This document shows, piece by piece, positions 18,570 through 29,200 of a stretch of DNA of 64,000 nucleotides. The notes beneath the pieces are model-generated. The model did not search any database. It saw only the letters and a list, made by a program, of their open reading frames with translations, and was not told the DNA's origin. Origin of the DNA: CAZIRF01 sp964541755 (lineage in GTDB: Bacteria > Spirochaetota > Spirochaetia > Treponematales > Breznakiellaceae). The translations under genes and the position numbers were made by a program. Every line of letters starts with the position of its first letter. The stretch's first letter is position 1. The stretch covers positions 1 through 64,000 of the forward strand of contig CAZIRF010000005.1 of NCBI GenBank assembly GCA_964541755.1. The letters are read 5' to 3'.

Positions 18570-19706
18570 TTACGCGTCATCGTTTCCCTGCCGGTAGAGG
18601 CGCGGGACCCGCTTGTGAATCCCGCAGCATATTTCATAGGGAATGGTGTTCATGGCATCGGCGAGATCGCGGGCAGAGGAGAGGGCCGGAGCGGGACCAA
18701 AAATGGTTACCTTGTCCCAACGGGAGGGGCCGCCCGGTCCCGGCCCGATGTCCACCATGCATTGATCCATGCAGATGCGCCCTACCTGGGGCCAGGTTGT
18801 ACCGGCAATTGATACCGAAAAAAGGCCCGAAAGGGCCCGTGGAAGCCCGTCTGCATAGCCCACTGGCAGGGTGGCAATGCGGGTATCCTGCGGGGCCGTC
18901 CAGCTGCGCCCGTAGGATACGGGTTCGCCCTTTTTCAGTTCTTTGATGGAAACGATGTGCGTTTCCAGTTCCATGACGGCCCGTACTTTCGGGCTGTCGG
19001 GGTGGCCCGGGATGGGGTCATAGCCGTATGCGAGAAGACCGGGGCGCACCATGTCGAAAGAGGCCCCCGGGTGGCGGACGACTGCCCCGGAATTGGCTGC
19101 GTGGCAGATGCCCGGATCTATGCCGGCTGCTTTGAGACTGTCGAGGGCGCTGCGAAATCGGTTGATTTGTTTTTCTGTCCATACTACATCGTCTTCTGTA
19201 TTGGAGTCGGCGACCGAAAGGTGGGTGGCACAGCCCTCAAGGTCGAGGACTTTCTCCTCCAAAAGGGCTTGGGCGAGCGGAAGGGCATCCTCGGGGCGGC
19301 ACCCGATGCGCCCCATGCCACTGTCGATTTTGAGGTGGACCGGTATGCGGGTGTGGTGTGTTCTTGCGCGCTCCGCGAGTAGCTGTGTAAAAGGTATGTC
19401 GGCAACAAGGGGGGTAAGCTTGTGCCCGATAATTTCGTCGATTTCTTCCGGAAGCGGCAGCGAGAAGAGCAGAATGGGAGCGACGATGCCGGCATTTCTC
19501 AGTTCAACCCCTTCCTGTACGGAAGCAACCGCAAGGTAGCGGGCCCCCGCTTGAATTGCCGCGACGGCGCACTGTATGGCTCCATGCCCATAGGCATCGG
19601 CCTTGACCGGTATGCACAGGCGGGTGCCTTTGGGAAGTTTGGATGAAATGGAGAAAATGTTGTCCTTGAAGTAATCAAGGTGTATTATGGCTCGTGTCGC
19701 ACGCAT
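18570..19706 (-). CDS. alr: Alanine racemase
   Basis: A 378-residue PLP enzyme making D-alanine for peptidoglycan. The PLP lysine is K35 in PVKADAYGHG, and the catalytic tyrosine of the second half-site is in PVSYGRSW. GSGMGRIG-like (DSGMGRIG), HAANSGA and VGRICMDQCMVDIG blocks are all normal. Length is typical. ATG at 19706 has no ribosome binding site; CATTAT (19718-19713) ends 6 nt upstream, so it may be leaderless. The thioredoxin-like gene follows on the same strand. Confidence 0.96.
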   Translation of the reverse strand: MRATRAIIHLDYFKDNIFSISSKLPKGTRLCIPVKADAYGHGAIQCAVAAIQAGARYLAVASVQEGVELRNAGIVAPILLFSLPLPEEIDEIIGHKLTPLVADIPFTQLLAERARTHHTRIPVHLKIDSGMGRIGCRPEDALPLAQALLEEKVLDLEGCATHLSVADSNTEDDVVWTEKQINRFRSALDSLKAAGIDPGICHAANSGAVVRHPGASFDMVRPGLLAYGYDPIPGHPDSPKVRAVMELETHIVSIKELKKGEPVSYGRSWTAPQDTRIATLPVGYADGLPRALSGLFSVSIAGTTWPQVGRICMDQCMVDIGPGPGGPSRWDKVTIFGPAPALSSARDLADAMNTIPYEICCGIHKRVPRLYRQGNDDA

Positions 19707-19811
19707 AAAACCATAATGCCCCCACTAGGGCGACCTGCACAAGCGGCCCCGTGGTCGTTTCTACCCTGAAATCCTTCGGGAAGTGGTATATAGTATCCAT
19801 ATAAGGGCATC

Positions 19812-21578
19812 ATGAGACATATTTCGTTTGCAGCATTGGCAGTTTTGGTCCTCTTTTCTCTTTCCTGCGAAGCGGGAAATTTGTATCTGGGTCCCGATGC
19901 TTCCTTTACTGTCCTTACCGGATTGGGTGCCCGCGTGCTGGAGGATGGCAGTGTTCTCGTTCCCGGCGAACAGCTCGATCCCATCCTCTCCGGTGTGTTG
20001 CCTTCCCATCTTGATTCTGCAGAGCTGCATGTTCGCTTGACGCGTATCAATCCCCTCAACAAAGACAGGTCGGTCGTCGTTTCTGCCCATGAAGAACTCC
20101 TCCTCGCCCGGTATCGTGTGGGGACGGGAGTCAATACTGATACTGACGGTCTGTTTGCGGATGATGAAGACGATCCCGTCGATACCGATTCGGATACCCT
20201 CACGCTTCCTCCCGAGCCAAGGGGTGCCGTACCCGGTGAAAGCAGCGAGGCCCTGTCTGTAGCCGGGCTTCCTGTTGAAGACCCTCCTGTCGAGGCTGGC
20301 GGTGATTCGCCGGCGGAAGGCAGCGAGGGATTACCCGATGAGGAGGCGCCTGCCCAGGCGCTTGCTTTCAAGGCGGCAGACTATCAGCTTGAATCCCTTG
20401 AAGATGAGTTGCCCCCATTTTCCCTTCCCGAAACAATGGAACCGGGCCCCTGGACCATAAGCTATACCTTCATGGAGAATGGAAGCGCCCAGGAGTCATT
20501 TTCATTGCAATTTCTCGCAATTCCCGCCAATTCCTTTGTCATGGACGGGCTTACGGCCTATCCTCCCGGCCCCGAATCCACGAATCGGCCGGCCTTGTCC
20601 GCCGGTTCGATAACCCTCTTTGAACTCACCGGGCGAGCCCCCGAGGGCCTGAACCCCGTGGTAAATTGGTATATGGCGGGCGAGGGTATAGGAAAAAGTG
20701 CTTTTGGAGAGGGGTATTCGCGTCTCTTGCACCGCATGCCCGAACCCGAAGAACAGGGCGTGTACAATCTCAAGGCTGAGGTCTATCCCTTCGATCCCCA
20801 GGCGTATCCGGATTTCCCGCTCCAGCCCCTTGTAAAGACACTGTCTTTGGCGGTTTTGCTCGAAGAGAATGAAGACAGTATTGAGGCCCTTGAAGGGAGC
20901 GAAGTGGCCCTCTTTTTTACCCTGCGGGGCGATCTTGAAGCGAAGAATAATGCTGATATTGTGCTTCAGCCCGGAGTGCTTGGCTTGGAAGCCCAATGGC
21001 TTCCCTTGAGGAACGACTTTGGTCTTCTTGCCGGGGCTCAGGCCCCTTGGTTTCTCGATGCCACCAAATCGCAGCTTCCCTCTCTTTCTTCGAAACCCCT
21101 GCGTTTCCTCATCGATGCGGCCATACCCGATGATGGTCAACTGGGTGGCGGTTCCCTTGTCTTTGATAACGCCCGCAGCCTTCACTGGCGTTTGAGCGTG
21201 TATGGTCAGTCGGCGATGATTTCGTTGTTTGTTCCCGGCGAAGCCGATCCCCTTGCCCTTGTTCTCGAGGGGGTGCGTTCGGATCGCCTCTCGAGAATCT
21301 GGCTCAGTCTCGATTTCGAGCTGGCATCCGGGGCCCTTCATGTGCGGGCCCGTACCCATACGGATGCAGAGGCCTCTTTGACGGTCCCCTTGCCGGAGGC
21401 GCACTTTCAAGCTTGGGGCCCATTCAATATGGGTTTTGACCCCCTCTCGAGCGAGGTGAAGCAGGCTGTGTGTATCATACACCATCTGGCATGGGCAACT
21501 ATCCCCTCATTCCATGAAGAAATAGCGCTCCCTCCCCCCGGGCTCGACGAAAATGGCGAACAATTTCTGGAAATTTAA
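19812..21578 (+). CDS. Large lipoprotein of unknown function
   Basis: 588 residues. The signal peptide ends FSLSC (C19), predicting a lipid anchor. Residues about 110-195 are an acidic, Pro- and Ser-rich linker. The remainder looks like several beta-rich domains; the C-terminal 190 residues (from about GSLVFDNARSLHWRLSVYG onward) have the pattern of a concanavalin/LamG-like sandwich, but this is a weak judgement. ATG at 19812 has AAGGG 4 nt upstream, and TATAGT (19789-19794) is a candidate -10. It heads a run of four same-strand lipoprotein genes up to 25.3 kb, although separate promoters are possible. Confidence 0.75.
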   Translation: MRHISFAALAVLVLFSLSCEAGNLYLGPDASFTVLTGLGARVLEDGSVLVPGEQLDPILSGVLPSHLDSAELHVRLTRINPLNKDRSVVVSAHEELLLARYRVGTGVNTDTDGLFADDEDDPVDTDSDTLTLPPEPRGAVPGESSEALSVAGLPVEDPPVEAGGDSPAEGSEGLPDEEAPAQALAFKAADYQLESLEDELPPFSLPETMEPGPWTISYTFMENGSAQESFSLQFLAIPANSFVMDGLTAYPPGPESTNRPALSAGSITLFELTGRAPEGLNPVVNWYMAGEGIGKSAFGEGYSRLLHRMPEPEEQGVYNLKAEVYPFDPQAYPDFPLQPLVKTLSLAVLLEENEDSIEALEGSEVALFFTLRGDLEAKNNADIVLQPGVLGLEAQWLPLRNDFGLLAGAQAPWFLDATKSQLPSLSSKPLRFLIDAAIPDDGQLGGGSLVFDNARSLHWRLSVYGQSAMISLFVPGEADPLALVLEGVRSDRLSRIWLSLDFELASGALHVRARTHTDAEASLTVPLPEAHFQAWGPFNMGFDPLSSEVKQAVCIIHHLAWATIPSFHEEIALPPPGLDENGEQFLEI

Positions 21579-21751
21579 GCTTTCTTTAAGCTTTTCGGGA
21601 TATAGTTAGATGAGTATCCTGCATGGGATTTTTGGATTTGAGTACATTTGAGGGGTTGTTCTTTGGAAGGCGTTTTCTTGCAAAATAGAAAATTTGCGGA
21701 TTCCTTGGAAAAATACTGAGACATGTATCAATATATTGGGAGGAGGATTCA

Positions 21752-22846
21752 GTGAAGAACGTACTGTTCATACCAGTGGCAGCACTGCTCTTGTTTGCCG
21801 CTTCGTGTACATCCACACCGGAACCGGCACCTGCGGCCCCGGTCGAGGAGCAAAAGCCGAAAAAGAACTCGGCACGGCTTCGCGCCGAGGAGCTTATTAC
21901 CGGGCGTACGGCCAGCGATGACACGACGGCCGGGGGCAACGCCAAAACGGCGACCGGTGTGGCTCCGGCTTCGGACGCGACGAGCGCTGCCAAGGACGAG
22001 GAAGATAAAGGTGATGTTATAACGACGGAGACCGAGAGCGAAGGTTTTACCGACGAGATTAGCGCCGATGAAAAGCGTTTCTTTGAACGGTATCTTCAGC
22101 GCATGAAGTACCTGGTCATGTTCAAGGAGGGGACGACTGTTCCCGAGCCACAGGTCAAAGCGGTTGTTGCAAAGGCGAATCAATTGCTCTTGGGCAAGGG
22201 CTTCGACGTGGTACAGTACGAGCAGCTCCTCAAGAACATGGAGGACCAGCGGACGGCCTATGAAGCCGAGGCGGGCGCGTCCATGAGCATTATCCAGTAC
22301 TTGGCCCAGAAGATGGGTGCCGACGTCTATGTCGAGGTCGAGGCCACCCCCGAGTCCTGGACAGAGGGCTCGCGACATTACGGCGAGGCGCGCTTCTCGG
22401 TAAACATGTACGACCCCTCGACGGCCGAACTCTTGGGTTCTGTTGCCTATCGCAGCGACCGATCCGTGAGTACCACGTCCAAGATGGATGCCCAGCAGAA
22501 CGCCTTGGTGTTCAGCATGGGGCAGATAATGGACCGGGTTATCCGCGACAGTGGAAATCTCATGCGAATGCGCTACAGTAATGGCATACGGTATCAGGTG
22601 GCCATACAGCGCACCCCCGATTCCCGGGCCATATCCGCGCTGCGCCGTGCCCTGCGTTCGCGCTTCCGCGAGGTGCGCATGGGCAACAGTGCCGCCGACC
22701 AGACGAACTTGGAGGTGTACTTCTTCGGGGATATCTTCGATGTGCAGGACACCCTCGAGATGGTTTTTGAGCGCACACCCGGCTTCGAGAATACCTATTG
22801 GGTTTACAACAGGGGGAAGACAATAGTCTTCAACACCGGTATGTAA
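21752..22846 (+). CDS. Lipoprotein, DUF6175-like
   Basis: 364 residues starting at GTG, with GGGAGGAGG upstream. The signal peptide ends FAASC (C19). A charged Ala/Pro/Lys linker runs to about residue 105. The conserved domain (about 110-364) contains YLVMFKEGTTVPEPQ, then QYLAQKMGADVYVEVEATPE and VFERTPGFENTYWVYNRGK. The domain resembles a family of unknown function seen in Spirochaetes and Bacteroidetes (DUF6175; from memory). The alternation of helices with a GADVYVEVE strand recalls CsgG/LpoB-like folds. Together with the next two genes it suggests an envelope lipoprotein complex. Confidence 0.75.
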   Translation: MKNVLFIPVAALLLFAASCTSTPEPAPAAPVEEQKPKKNSARLRAEELITGRTASDDTTAGGNAKTATGVAPASDATSAAKDEEDKGDVITTETESEGFTDEISADEKRFFERYLQRMKYLVMFKEGTTVPEPQVKAVVAKANQLLLGKGFDVVQYEQLLKNMEDQRTAYEAEAGASMSIIQYLAQKMGADVYVEVEATPESWTEGSRHYGEARFSVNMYDPSTAELLGSVAYRSDRSVSTTSKMDAQQNALVFSMGQIMDRVIRDSGNLMRMRYSNGIRYQVAIQRTPDSRAISALRRALRSRFREVRMGNSAADQTNLEVYFFGDIFDVQDTLEMVFERTPGFENTYWVYNRGKTIVFNTGM

Positions 22847-22907
22847 GACGGCGTTGCGTGTCCGGAAAATCTGGATAATGCGCAGCGACCGTGATACATA
22901 GTTTATT

Positions 22908-22925
22908 GCCGATCGTATGATCGGC
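22908..22925 (+). other. Intergenic hairpin
   Basis: A perfect 7-bp stem GCCGATC/GATCGGC with a 4-nt loop between two lipoprotein genes. It has no T-run; probably an RNA-stability element. Confidence 0.5.
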
Positions 22926-22980
22926 ACAGGAAGCCACCGGATTATCTGGTGGCAAGACGAAAGATGTTCAGGAGGATGAA

Positions 22981-23640
22981 GTGAAAAAGCTTATCGTTGC
23001 ATTGACTGCTGCTGCTCTCGTAATGAGTGCTGTCTCGTGCGCCAGCAAACCCGAAGAGAAGACCATGGTCAAGAAGGGCCCCGCTTACGAGGTGATTGAT
23101 CACAAGACCATGGCCATTGGCGGGGACATCCCTGCGTGGGTCGTGACCTTTATCGAGACTGGTGTCCAGGGGATTGAGGCAATGGATGCTTACAAAGACA
23201 AGTATGTCTTTATCGCCGAAGATAGCGGTGCAAACAAGCAGCCCCTTAGCTTGTGGATGACCGGCTTCAATGTCACTCAGGAAGTCGCCCGTATGGTTTC
23301 CACTCGTGTTCAGTCGAAATTTGCCGGTGCCGCCGCTGGCAGTCCCGACGACGAGTTCGGCCGCTACTTCGAGAATGTGGTCAAGTCCGCTGCGGAAGCC
23401 AGATATTCCGGCGCTCGCAAAGAGAATGATTTCTGGGTAATGCGCCGTTATTTCAAGGAAGATGGCAAGTCGATTGATCGTGAAGAATACACCATGTATG
23501 TCCTCGTTTCTATTGACAAGGCTATGCTCCAGAGCCAGATTCAGGCCGTTCTTGACGGGACCGCTGCTGATACTCCTCCCAGCAAGGAGCAGCAGACTGC
23601 CATCGACCGCGTGAAGGAATCCTTCTACGAGGGCTTCTAA
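22981..23640 (+). CDS. LPP20-like lipoprotein
   Basis: 219 residues, GTG start with AGGAGGATGAA directly upstream. The signal peptide ends AVSC (C20). After a short linker, IPAWVVTFIETG and the GFNVTQEVARMVSTRVQSKF helix match the LPP20 pattern of an early PxWV motif followed by helices that become lipoprotein-typical Ala/Arg/Ser mixes. A second half contains MRRYFKEDGKSIDREEYTMYVLVSIDK. LPP20-family lipoproteins are abundant in spirochaetes and Helicobacter; their molecular role is unclear. A terminator follows at 23736-23771, so this may end a transcript. Confidence 0.78.
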   Translation: MKKLIVALTAAALVMSAVSCASKPEEKTMVKKGPAYEVIDHKTMAIGGDIPAWVVTFIETGVQGIEAMDAYKDKYVFIAEDSGANKQPLSLWMTGFNVTQEVARMVSTRVQSKFAGAAAGSPDDEFGRYFENVVKSAAEARYSGARKENDFWVMRRYFKEDGKSIDREEYTMYVLVSIDKAMLQSQIQAVLDGTAADTPPSKEQQTAIDRVKESFYEGF

Positions 23641-23735
23641 TCGCTGAGAACGGTGCTTCCTTCGGGAAGCGCCTGTACCGCGGTTGGCGCGGCTCTGTGA
23701 AACGGCACGGTTCGGTTCCGGGTAGTGCTGCCGCG

Positions 23736-23771
23736 GGCGATTCCCTCAAAATGCGGGGAATCGCCTTTTTT
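23736..23771 (+). terminator. Rho-independent terminator
   Basis: A perfect 10-bp stem (23736-23745 with 23756-23765) is followed by six Ts. It closes the upstream LPP20-like gene. Confidence 0.88.
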
Positions 23772-23824
23772 ATGGTTCTTGCGGGCCCTTGTGGGGTTCG
23801 CGCAACATTGATTTGAGGGGCCTT

Positions 23825-23842
23825 CAAAACGCCTGCGTTTTG
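23825..23842. repeat. Short CAAAACGC hairpin element
   Basis: A perfect 8-bp inverted repeat CAAAACGC/GCGTTTTG, 31 nt before the next start codon. Its CAAAAC core matches the stem of the hairpin elements at 58384-58416 and 58463-58491, suggesting one family. Confidence 0.55.
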
Positions 23843-23873
23843 GGGGTCTCATGCTTCTACTATGGAGGAATAC

Positions 23874-25346
23874 ATGGTCAAAAACGCGTTTCGTCTTGTG
23901 GCGTCCGCCCTGCTGCTTTCCCTTGCGGGCATTTCATGTACCTCGGGACCGGAGCCCGTAAAGGCCCCCGATTGGGTCTATAACACCCCTGCTACGGACA
24001 GCCAGTACACCTGGTTTGTGGGCTACAGCGAGAGCGATACCGGATCGGAGGCCCAGGCCTTTGATGATGCGACTGCCTCCATAGTCGCCGAAATCGTCCG
24101 CTACATGGGGGTCAAGGTTACCGCGGAGTCCACGGCGACTGCCAAATCGGACCTTGAAACCCTCGAACGCAGCATTGAGCAGACGGTCAAACAGTCCTCG
24201 GATGCCCGCATGGCAGGCTTCCAGGTTGAAGACCGCTTCGTCATGAAGAAAGCCGGCGGTGGTATCGCCGTCTACATATTGGGCAAATATATAACGAAAG
24301 ATCTTGAGGCAGAGAAGAACCGGATAGCCGCGGTCTTCAAGGAGCAACTTGATGCGGTCTCTGTACCGGAAAACGAGGGGCGTTCCCTTCTTTCCAGCGG
24401 GGATATCATTGCGGCTTCCCGCAAGTTCATCGAGGCCGCTGCTGCGGCCATCGGTGCGGATATTGATAACGCGGACATCAAATTCGAGCGGAATATCAAT
24501 GCGGCCAAGGGCGCCATGGGCGGCCTCAACTTTGTCAAATTGAATGACAACCTGCAGGCGGCCCCGGGAAATTCCTTCCCGGAGACCTTCAAGGCGCGGG
24601 CCGAGTACAAAGGCCGCCCCTTGGCGCAGGTCCCGGTTCTCGTGAGCTATCAATACAAGATGCCTAACGGCCGCATGGGAACCAGACGGGTCAACCTTGT
24701 AAGTGACGCGGAGGGGACTATCAGTTTTGAACATCCCCTCCCGGACTTCGTGGGCAAGGCGAGCTTGACTATGCGCCTCGATCTTTCCGCGGCGACGGAG
24801 CCCCTGTATGCGGCTCCCTTTGCCCTGCAGTCGATGGTGGCCGGGCTCGAGGACGAGATTGTCGCAAAGCGGGTTGTCTTCGAGTACACGGTCGTCTCCA
24901 ATGCTCGTACGATTCCCACGGCGGTTTTTATTGTGGATCTTGATGCGAGCGAAAACGCCTCGACCTCGACGAGCAGCAGTTCCCTCCAACAGGCACTTAC
25001 CTCGAATGGCTTTACAATTATCCCCCTCAATATTGCGACGTCGATCGTGTTGACGGGAAACGATGTAAGCATTCCTCAGGCGATAAAGGCGGCACTTGGG
25101 TCACGAGCCAAGCGGGCGGTATGGGGTATTACCCGTGTCGTACGGGTGAAGGATGACATGGGGCAGAAGATGGCGACGGTTTCGGCCGACGTCAAGGTCG
25201 CCGATCTTGCCAGTGGGCAAATTCTGTATACGGTAGCCAAGCAGGCGATAGGCATGGGCGCCAATGAGCAGCAGGCCATTGATGCCGCCAGAAGACAGCT
25301 TGCACAGAAGGCCATCGGCCAGGAACTTGCGGCCTCCCTGCCGTAA
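23874..25346 (+). CDS. LPP20-domain lipoprotein with C-terminal extension
   Basis: 490 residues from ATG at 23874, chosen because GGAGGAATAC lies directly before it; an in-frame ATG at 23862 lacks a site. The lipobox is GISC. The LPP20 domain (about 25-150) opens with PDWVYNTPATDSQYTWFVGY and the AFDDATASIVAEIVRYMGVK helix. The middle part (about 215-330) has Ig-like beta strands. The C-terminal part (about 345-490), with SLQQALTSNGFTIIPLN and later VADLASGQILYTVAKQAIG, resembles the fold of CsgG/LpoB-type lipoproteins. It probably functions in the periplasm or at the outer membrane; partners are unknown. Confidence 0.8.
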   Translation: MVKNAFRLVASALLLSLAGISCTSGPEPVKAPDWVYNTPATDSQYTWFVGYSESDTGSEAQAFDDATASIVAEIVRYMGVKVTAESTATAKSDLETLERSIEQTVKQSSDARMAGFQVEDRFVMKKAGGGIAVYILGKYITKDLEAEKNRIAAVFKEQLDAVSVPENEGRSLLSSGDIIAASRKFIEAAAAAIGADIDNADIKFERNINAAKGAMGGLNFVKLNDNLQAAPGNSFPETFKARAEYKGRPLAQVPVLVSYQYKMPNGRMGTRRVNLVSDAEGTISFEHPLPDFVGKASLTMRLDLSAATEPLYAAPFALQSMVAGLEDEIVAKRVVFEYTVVSNARTIPTAVFIVDLDASENASTSTSSSSLQQALTSNGFTIIPLNIATSIVLTGNDVSIPQAIKAALGSRAKRAVWGITRVVRVKDDMGQKMATVSADVKVADLASGQILYTVAKQAIGMGANEQQAIDAARRQLAQKAIGQELAASLP

Positions 25347-25367
25347 CCATCAGTTTAAACCTCTTCA

Positions 25368-25399
25368 AACCACCCGCTTTGTCGTCGGGTGGTTTTTTT
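25368..25399 (+). terminator. Rho-independent terminator after the LPP20 lipoprotein gene
   Basis: A perfect 9-bp stem (25368-25376 with 25385-25393) with seven Ts. It touches the 3' end of the convergent pseudouridine synthase gene. Confidence 0.9.
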
Positions 25400-26084
25400 A
25401 TGTCCTGGCGACAAGTTCCTTGAAGGCGGCCGGAGCGGGGACCGTCCAAGAGAGTTCCTGCCGAGTGACGGGGTGGATCAGGCGAATGGTCGTTGCATGG
25501 AGGGCGAGGCGTTTGAGGGGGTCGCTCTGGGCCCCGTATTTGCTGTCGCCGGCAATGGGTCTGCCCAGGTAGGCGAGGTGGACGCGAATCTGATTTTTGC
25601 GGCCGGTTTCAAGCTCAAGCTCAAGGAGGCTGTACCAGGGGCCCTGTTCGAGAAGCTGCCAGTGGGTAATTGCCCTTTGGCCCTTTGGGTCGATACGCAT
25701 GGTTCCCTGTCGGTCCTCCTTGAGCGGTGCGTCGATGGTACCGCTGTCTTGGGGAAAGTCACCTTCGACGACGGCGGTGTAACGGCGGTCGAGGACGAGA
25801 TCCTGCCAGTTGTTCATGAGGGTTTTCTTGGTCTGGCCCGATTTTGCAAAGACGAGTACGCCGGAGGTGTCGCGGTCGAGACGGTGGACGACGGCGATAC
25901 GGCTGCGATCTCCTCGGGATGAGAGGGCGCGGTTGACCAGGTCGAAGGCGTTGGGGCCACGGTGGTAGTCTCCGGCGATGGTAAGAAGGCCGGCGGGTTT
26001 GTCGATGACGAGAAGTTCACGATCTTCGTGGAGGACCTTGATACCCTGGCCAATAATGAGGGGGCGCATGGGCCATGCTGGCAT
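25398..26084 (-). CDS. RluA-family pseudouridine synthase
   Basis: A 228-residue RluA-type enzyme that isomerises uridine to pseudouridine in rRNA or tRNA. The catalytic Asp lies in HRLDRDTSGVLVFAKS. LLVIDKPAGLLT near the N-terminus and RKNQIRVHLAYLGRPIAGDSKYG near the C-terminus are diagnostic. No N-terminal S4 RNA-binding domain is present, so it is a short form like TruC or RluA rather than RluD. The target site cannot be told. Start may be ATG at 26084 or 26069; neither has a clear ribosome binding site. Confidence 0.93.
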   Translation of the reverse strand: MPAWPMRPLIIGQGIKVLHEDRELLVIDKPAGLLTIAGDYHRGPNAFDLVNRALSSRGDRSRIAVVHRLDRDTSGVLVFAKSGQTKKTLMNNWQDLVLDRRYTAVVEGDFPQDSGTIDAPLKEDRQGTMRIDPKGQRAITHWQLLEQGPWYSLLELELETGRKNQIRVHLAYLGRPIAGDSKYGAQSDPLKRLALHATTIRLIHPVTRQELSWTVPAPAAFKELVART

Positions 26085-26281
26085 GTATGGACTATTTCTT
26101 GCAAGTCCCTGTAGGTATTACATTCTGTATAAAACGACGAATGTGTCGAATAACTCTAATAACTCGACATACGGGGCCGATATTTCGAGGGAGAGTGCTT
26201 TGAATCGAAAGTGAAGTATATTTACGGTGTGGCAAAGGCCTGTTTAACGGGCCGTGAGGACTACGGTCCAGGGGGAAGGAA

Positions 26282-29200
26282 ATGAGAGAAAGACAATCAA
26301 TGAACAGGACACTGCGCACGAGCGTGGTCGCTTCCATTGGTGTGCTTCTAGCTTTTCTCTTCTCCACCTGCGAAATATCGGTGGGCCTTGGGGCGAAGGT
26401 CGATGTCAATCGGCCTGTTGTTTCGATTACAGGTCCGTCTTCCGGCAGCTTTCTCCGGTCGCCCATTACCGTAACCGGTACGGCGAGTGATGATATCAGT
26501 TTGAAGACAGTGACCGTTTCTTGGGTTACGGGTGATAGCCGGAGTGTTGCCGGAGTACCCGTAGCCGGTGGATCCCGTGTCGCCGACGTAAGCGGCGAAA
26601 ACTGGCAATTGACAATAAGTGAAGCAGATATTCCCGATGACGGTTCGTGGGTGTTCACCGCCACCGCGACGGACAACGCAAATAAGACCGCATCGGCGAG
26701 TGTATCCCTGACCATCGACAACAAGCCGCCCACGGTCCTTGCCACATCCCCCCTCACTTATACCTTTGCCGACGGTCGCGACCGCTACCGACCGGTTTTC
26801 TACCGGAATATCGACCTCAAGGGCGAGGTCTATGACCCCAGTACCCTCGAATCTGTCGAAGTTTCAATACTCAATGCTGCAGGCGATGTGTTGGTGGGCC
26901 CGACGGTGGCAGATGGCACCAATACCTGGTCAATCCGTTTTGAACTCGACGAGTTGGGCATTCTGACAAATGGTGATCGCTATTACTACCGTATAAAAGC
27001 CACTGATCTTGCGGGCAATGAGTCGACCTATTTCCACCATCGCTACGACATCTACCCCCTGCTTGATGCGACTACCGGATACGTCTCTTTCCCCTCGATG
27101 AACAACCTTGGGCTCCTCGACCAGGGTATGTTGACGAGCCTCGATGCAGGGCTTACGGCGGCGGAGCTCGAGGCGGTGCGGCACGGGCCAAGCGCCGTTG
27201 CGACGGCCGATCTCGAACCTGATTTCACCTTCCTTACCGAAGAAGCCAACAAGGTCCAGTGGTTGAACATAACCGATGCCAATTCGGTTATCGGTCTCGA
27301 TGTTCCTGTTGTCGGGACTATTCTGCCTGCTTCCGATGGCAGCGCCATCAACCTCGACGAGGTGTTCTTTGCCATCAGTCCTCTGGATGATCCTGCCAAT
27401 ATCTTTGAGCAGTTATCCGCCAATATCACCCTTACCCAGGTTGGCGAGAGTGTAAACTTCGAGCTTGTCCCCACCAATGCAGCGGGGAGCCCGCTTACCA
27501 GCGGGAATTACCTGGTAGAGCTCTCTTACCGGACGAATGCCAACATTTCGGTGAGCGAAACCCGCGAATTCGGTGTGAGCTCCGGGGTGCCTCATATTAC
27601 AGAGACCCTCGTGGGCGGTGTTGATAATCCTCTAATGGTCCAGCGCATCATCAATTCCGCGAGGACCATAGGCGGCATCTGCGAGACGAGCGATGGAAGT
27701 GCTGCACTTGTACCAACCTATATCCTCGATGATGTACAAATGGAGAGCGCGGGTGTAGTGAGTGGTTCGGAACGTTCCTGGTCCCTCGTCGTTCCCGCCC
27801 CGGCGGATGGTTCGAATGATGGCACCCACACCTATACGTTAAGCGCGAACGATGGGGGGATGAGCTCGAGCTTGAGTCGCGTATTTGTCGTCGATACGAC
27901 CTCTCCGGTCGTGACCGTTCTCAACCCGACGGCGGGTCTTGCGATGGACAACAGCGGAGGTGCTCTCTCCTTTAACGGCACGGCCGATGATGGGGCAGGC
28001 AGCGGCATACGTGCCATCCATTACCAGGTGGCGAATACCGGCGTGGATCTTTCTGCGGCGGATTGGACGGAATGGCCGCTGGCGACGGGGACTATCTCCT
28101 GGTCGGGGAGTTTCGATGCTGATGGCCTGGCGGAGGGCGGCATGAACCTCTGGCTCGTCGCGGTGGATGCTGCAGGCAACGAGACCCGTGAATCGGTCGC
28201 TTTTTCCTACGACCAGAGTGCCCCGTCGATAGCGGAGACGACGATCGCGACGGGCGACACGCAGTACGTAAACAGTGACCTCTCCTTTGGCGGGACGGCG
28301 AGCGACACCAACGCCTTGAGCACCCTTACCGTGAGCCTTAATGGCGCGGCGGCCCAGGCCATTACCGTCGGGGCTGGTGGCGTGTGGACATACAGCTTCA
28401 ATGCCGACGCCCCCGTGGCCGAAGGCCTCTATACCCTCGTCTTTACCGCCCGCGACGCGGCGAACAAGACGACGAATGTGACGCGCTCCGTGTACGTGGA
28501 CCGGACGGCCCCCACCCTGACGATTACGCCGGTGAGCGGCTGGCAGACGGGCGTCGTAGCCGTAAACGGTATTGCGAGCGACACAAACCTTTCGCTGATT
28601 ACATACCGCCTGGGTGATACGGGCGATTGGCTTTCGGCAGGTGGCACGGTGAACTGGACGGCCAGTGTCGATGTCACTGCAAGCGATGAGGGCAATGTTA
28701 CCCTCAACGTCCGTGCAACGGACTACGCGGGGAATACACAGAATTCCTCGACGACGATACAGATAGACCGCGCGGCGCCGCAGGCCACGATGGCCGCGAC
28801 CGCCGGGAGCTTTGTGGAAGTTGACGGCATCGACTCGACTAACGGGGCCTTTACCCTGGGCGGGACGATGGACGACGCGGCAGAGACCGCGGGCCGGCTT
28901 GCGGCGAGCGCGAGCCTTGCCTGGACGAAGAACGGGCTTGCTGCGGGGAGCGTAACGCTTGACCCGGCGGCGAGCACGAGTTGGAGCTGGAGCTCCCTCG
29001 CGGCGATGACCGACGGGAGCGGAGACGGCATCTACGAGTTTACCCTTGAAGTGACGGATGCGGCGGGCAAGGAATCGACAGCCCGGCAGGTTATTCGTGT
29101 GGATACCACGGCGCCTAACCTCATTGTGGACAGCCCCGTTGATGGCGGCTATGTGTCGACCAACAGCGTGACTCCTTCCGGCAGCGTGTACGACACTGGC

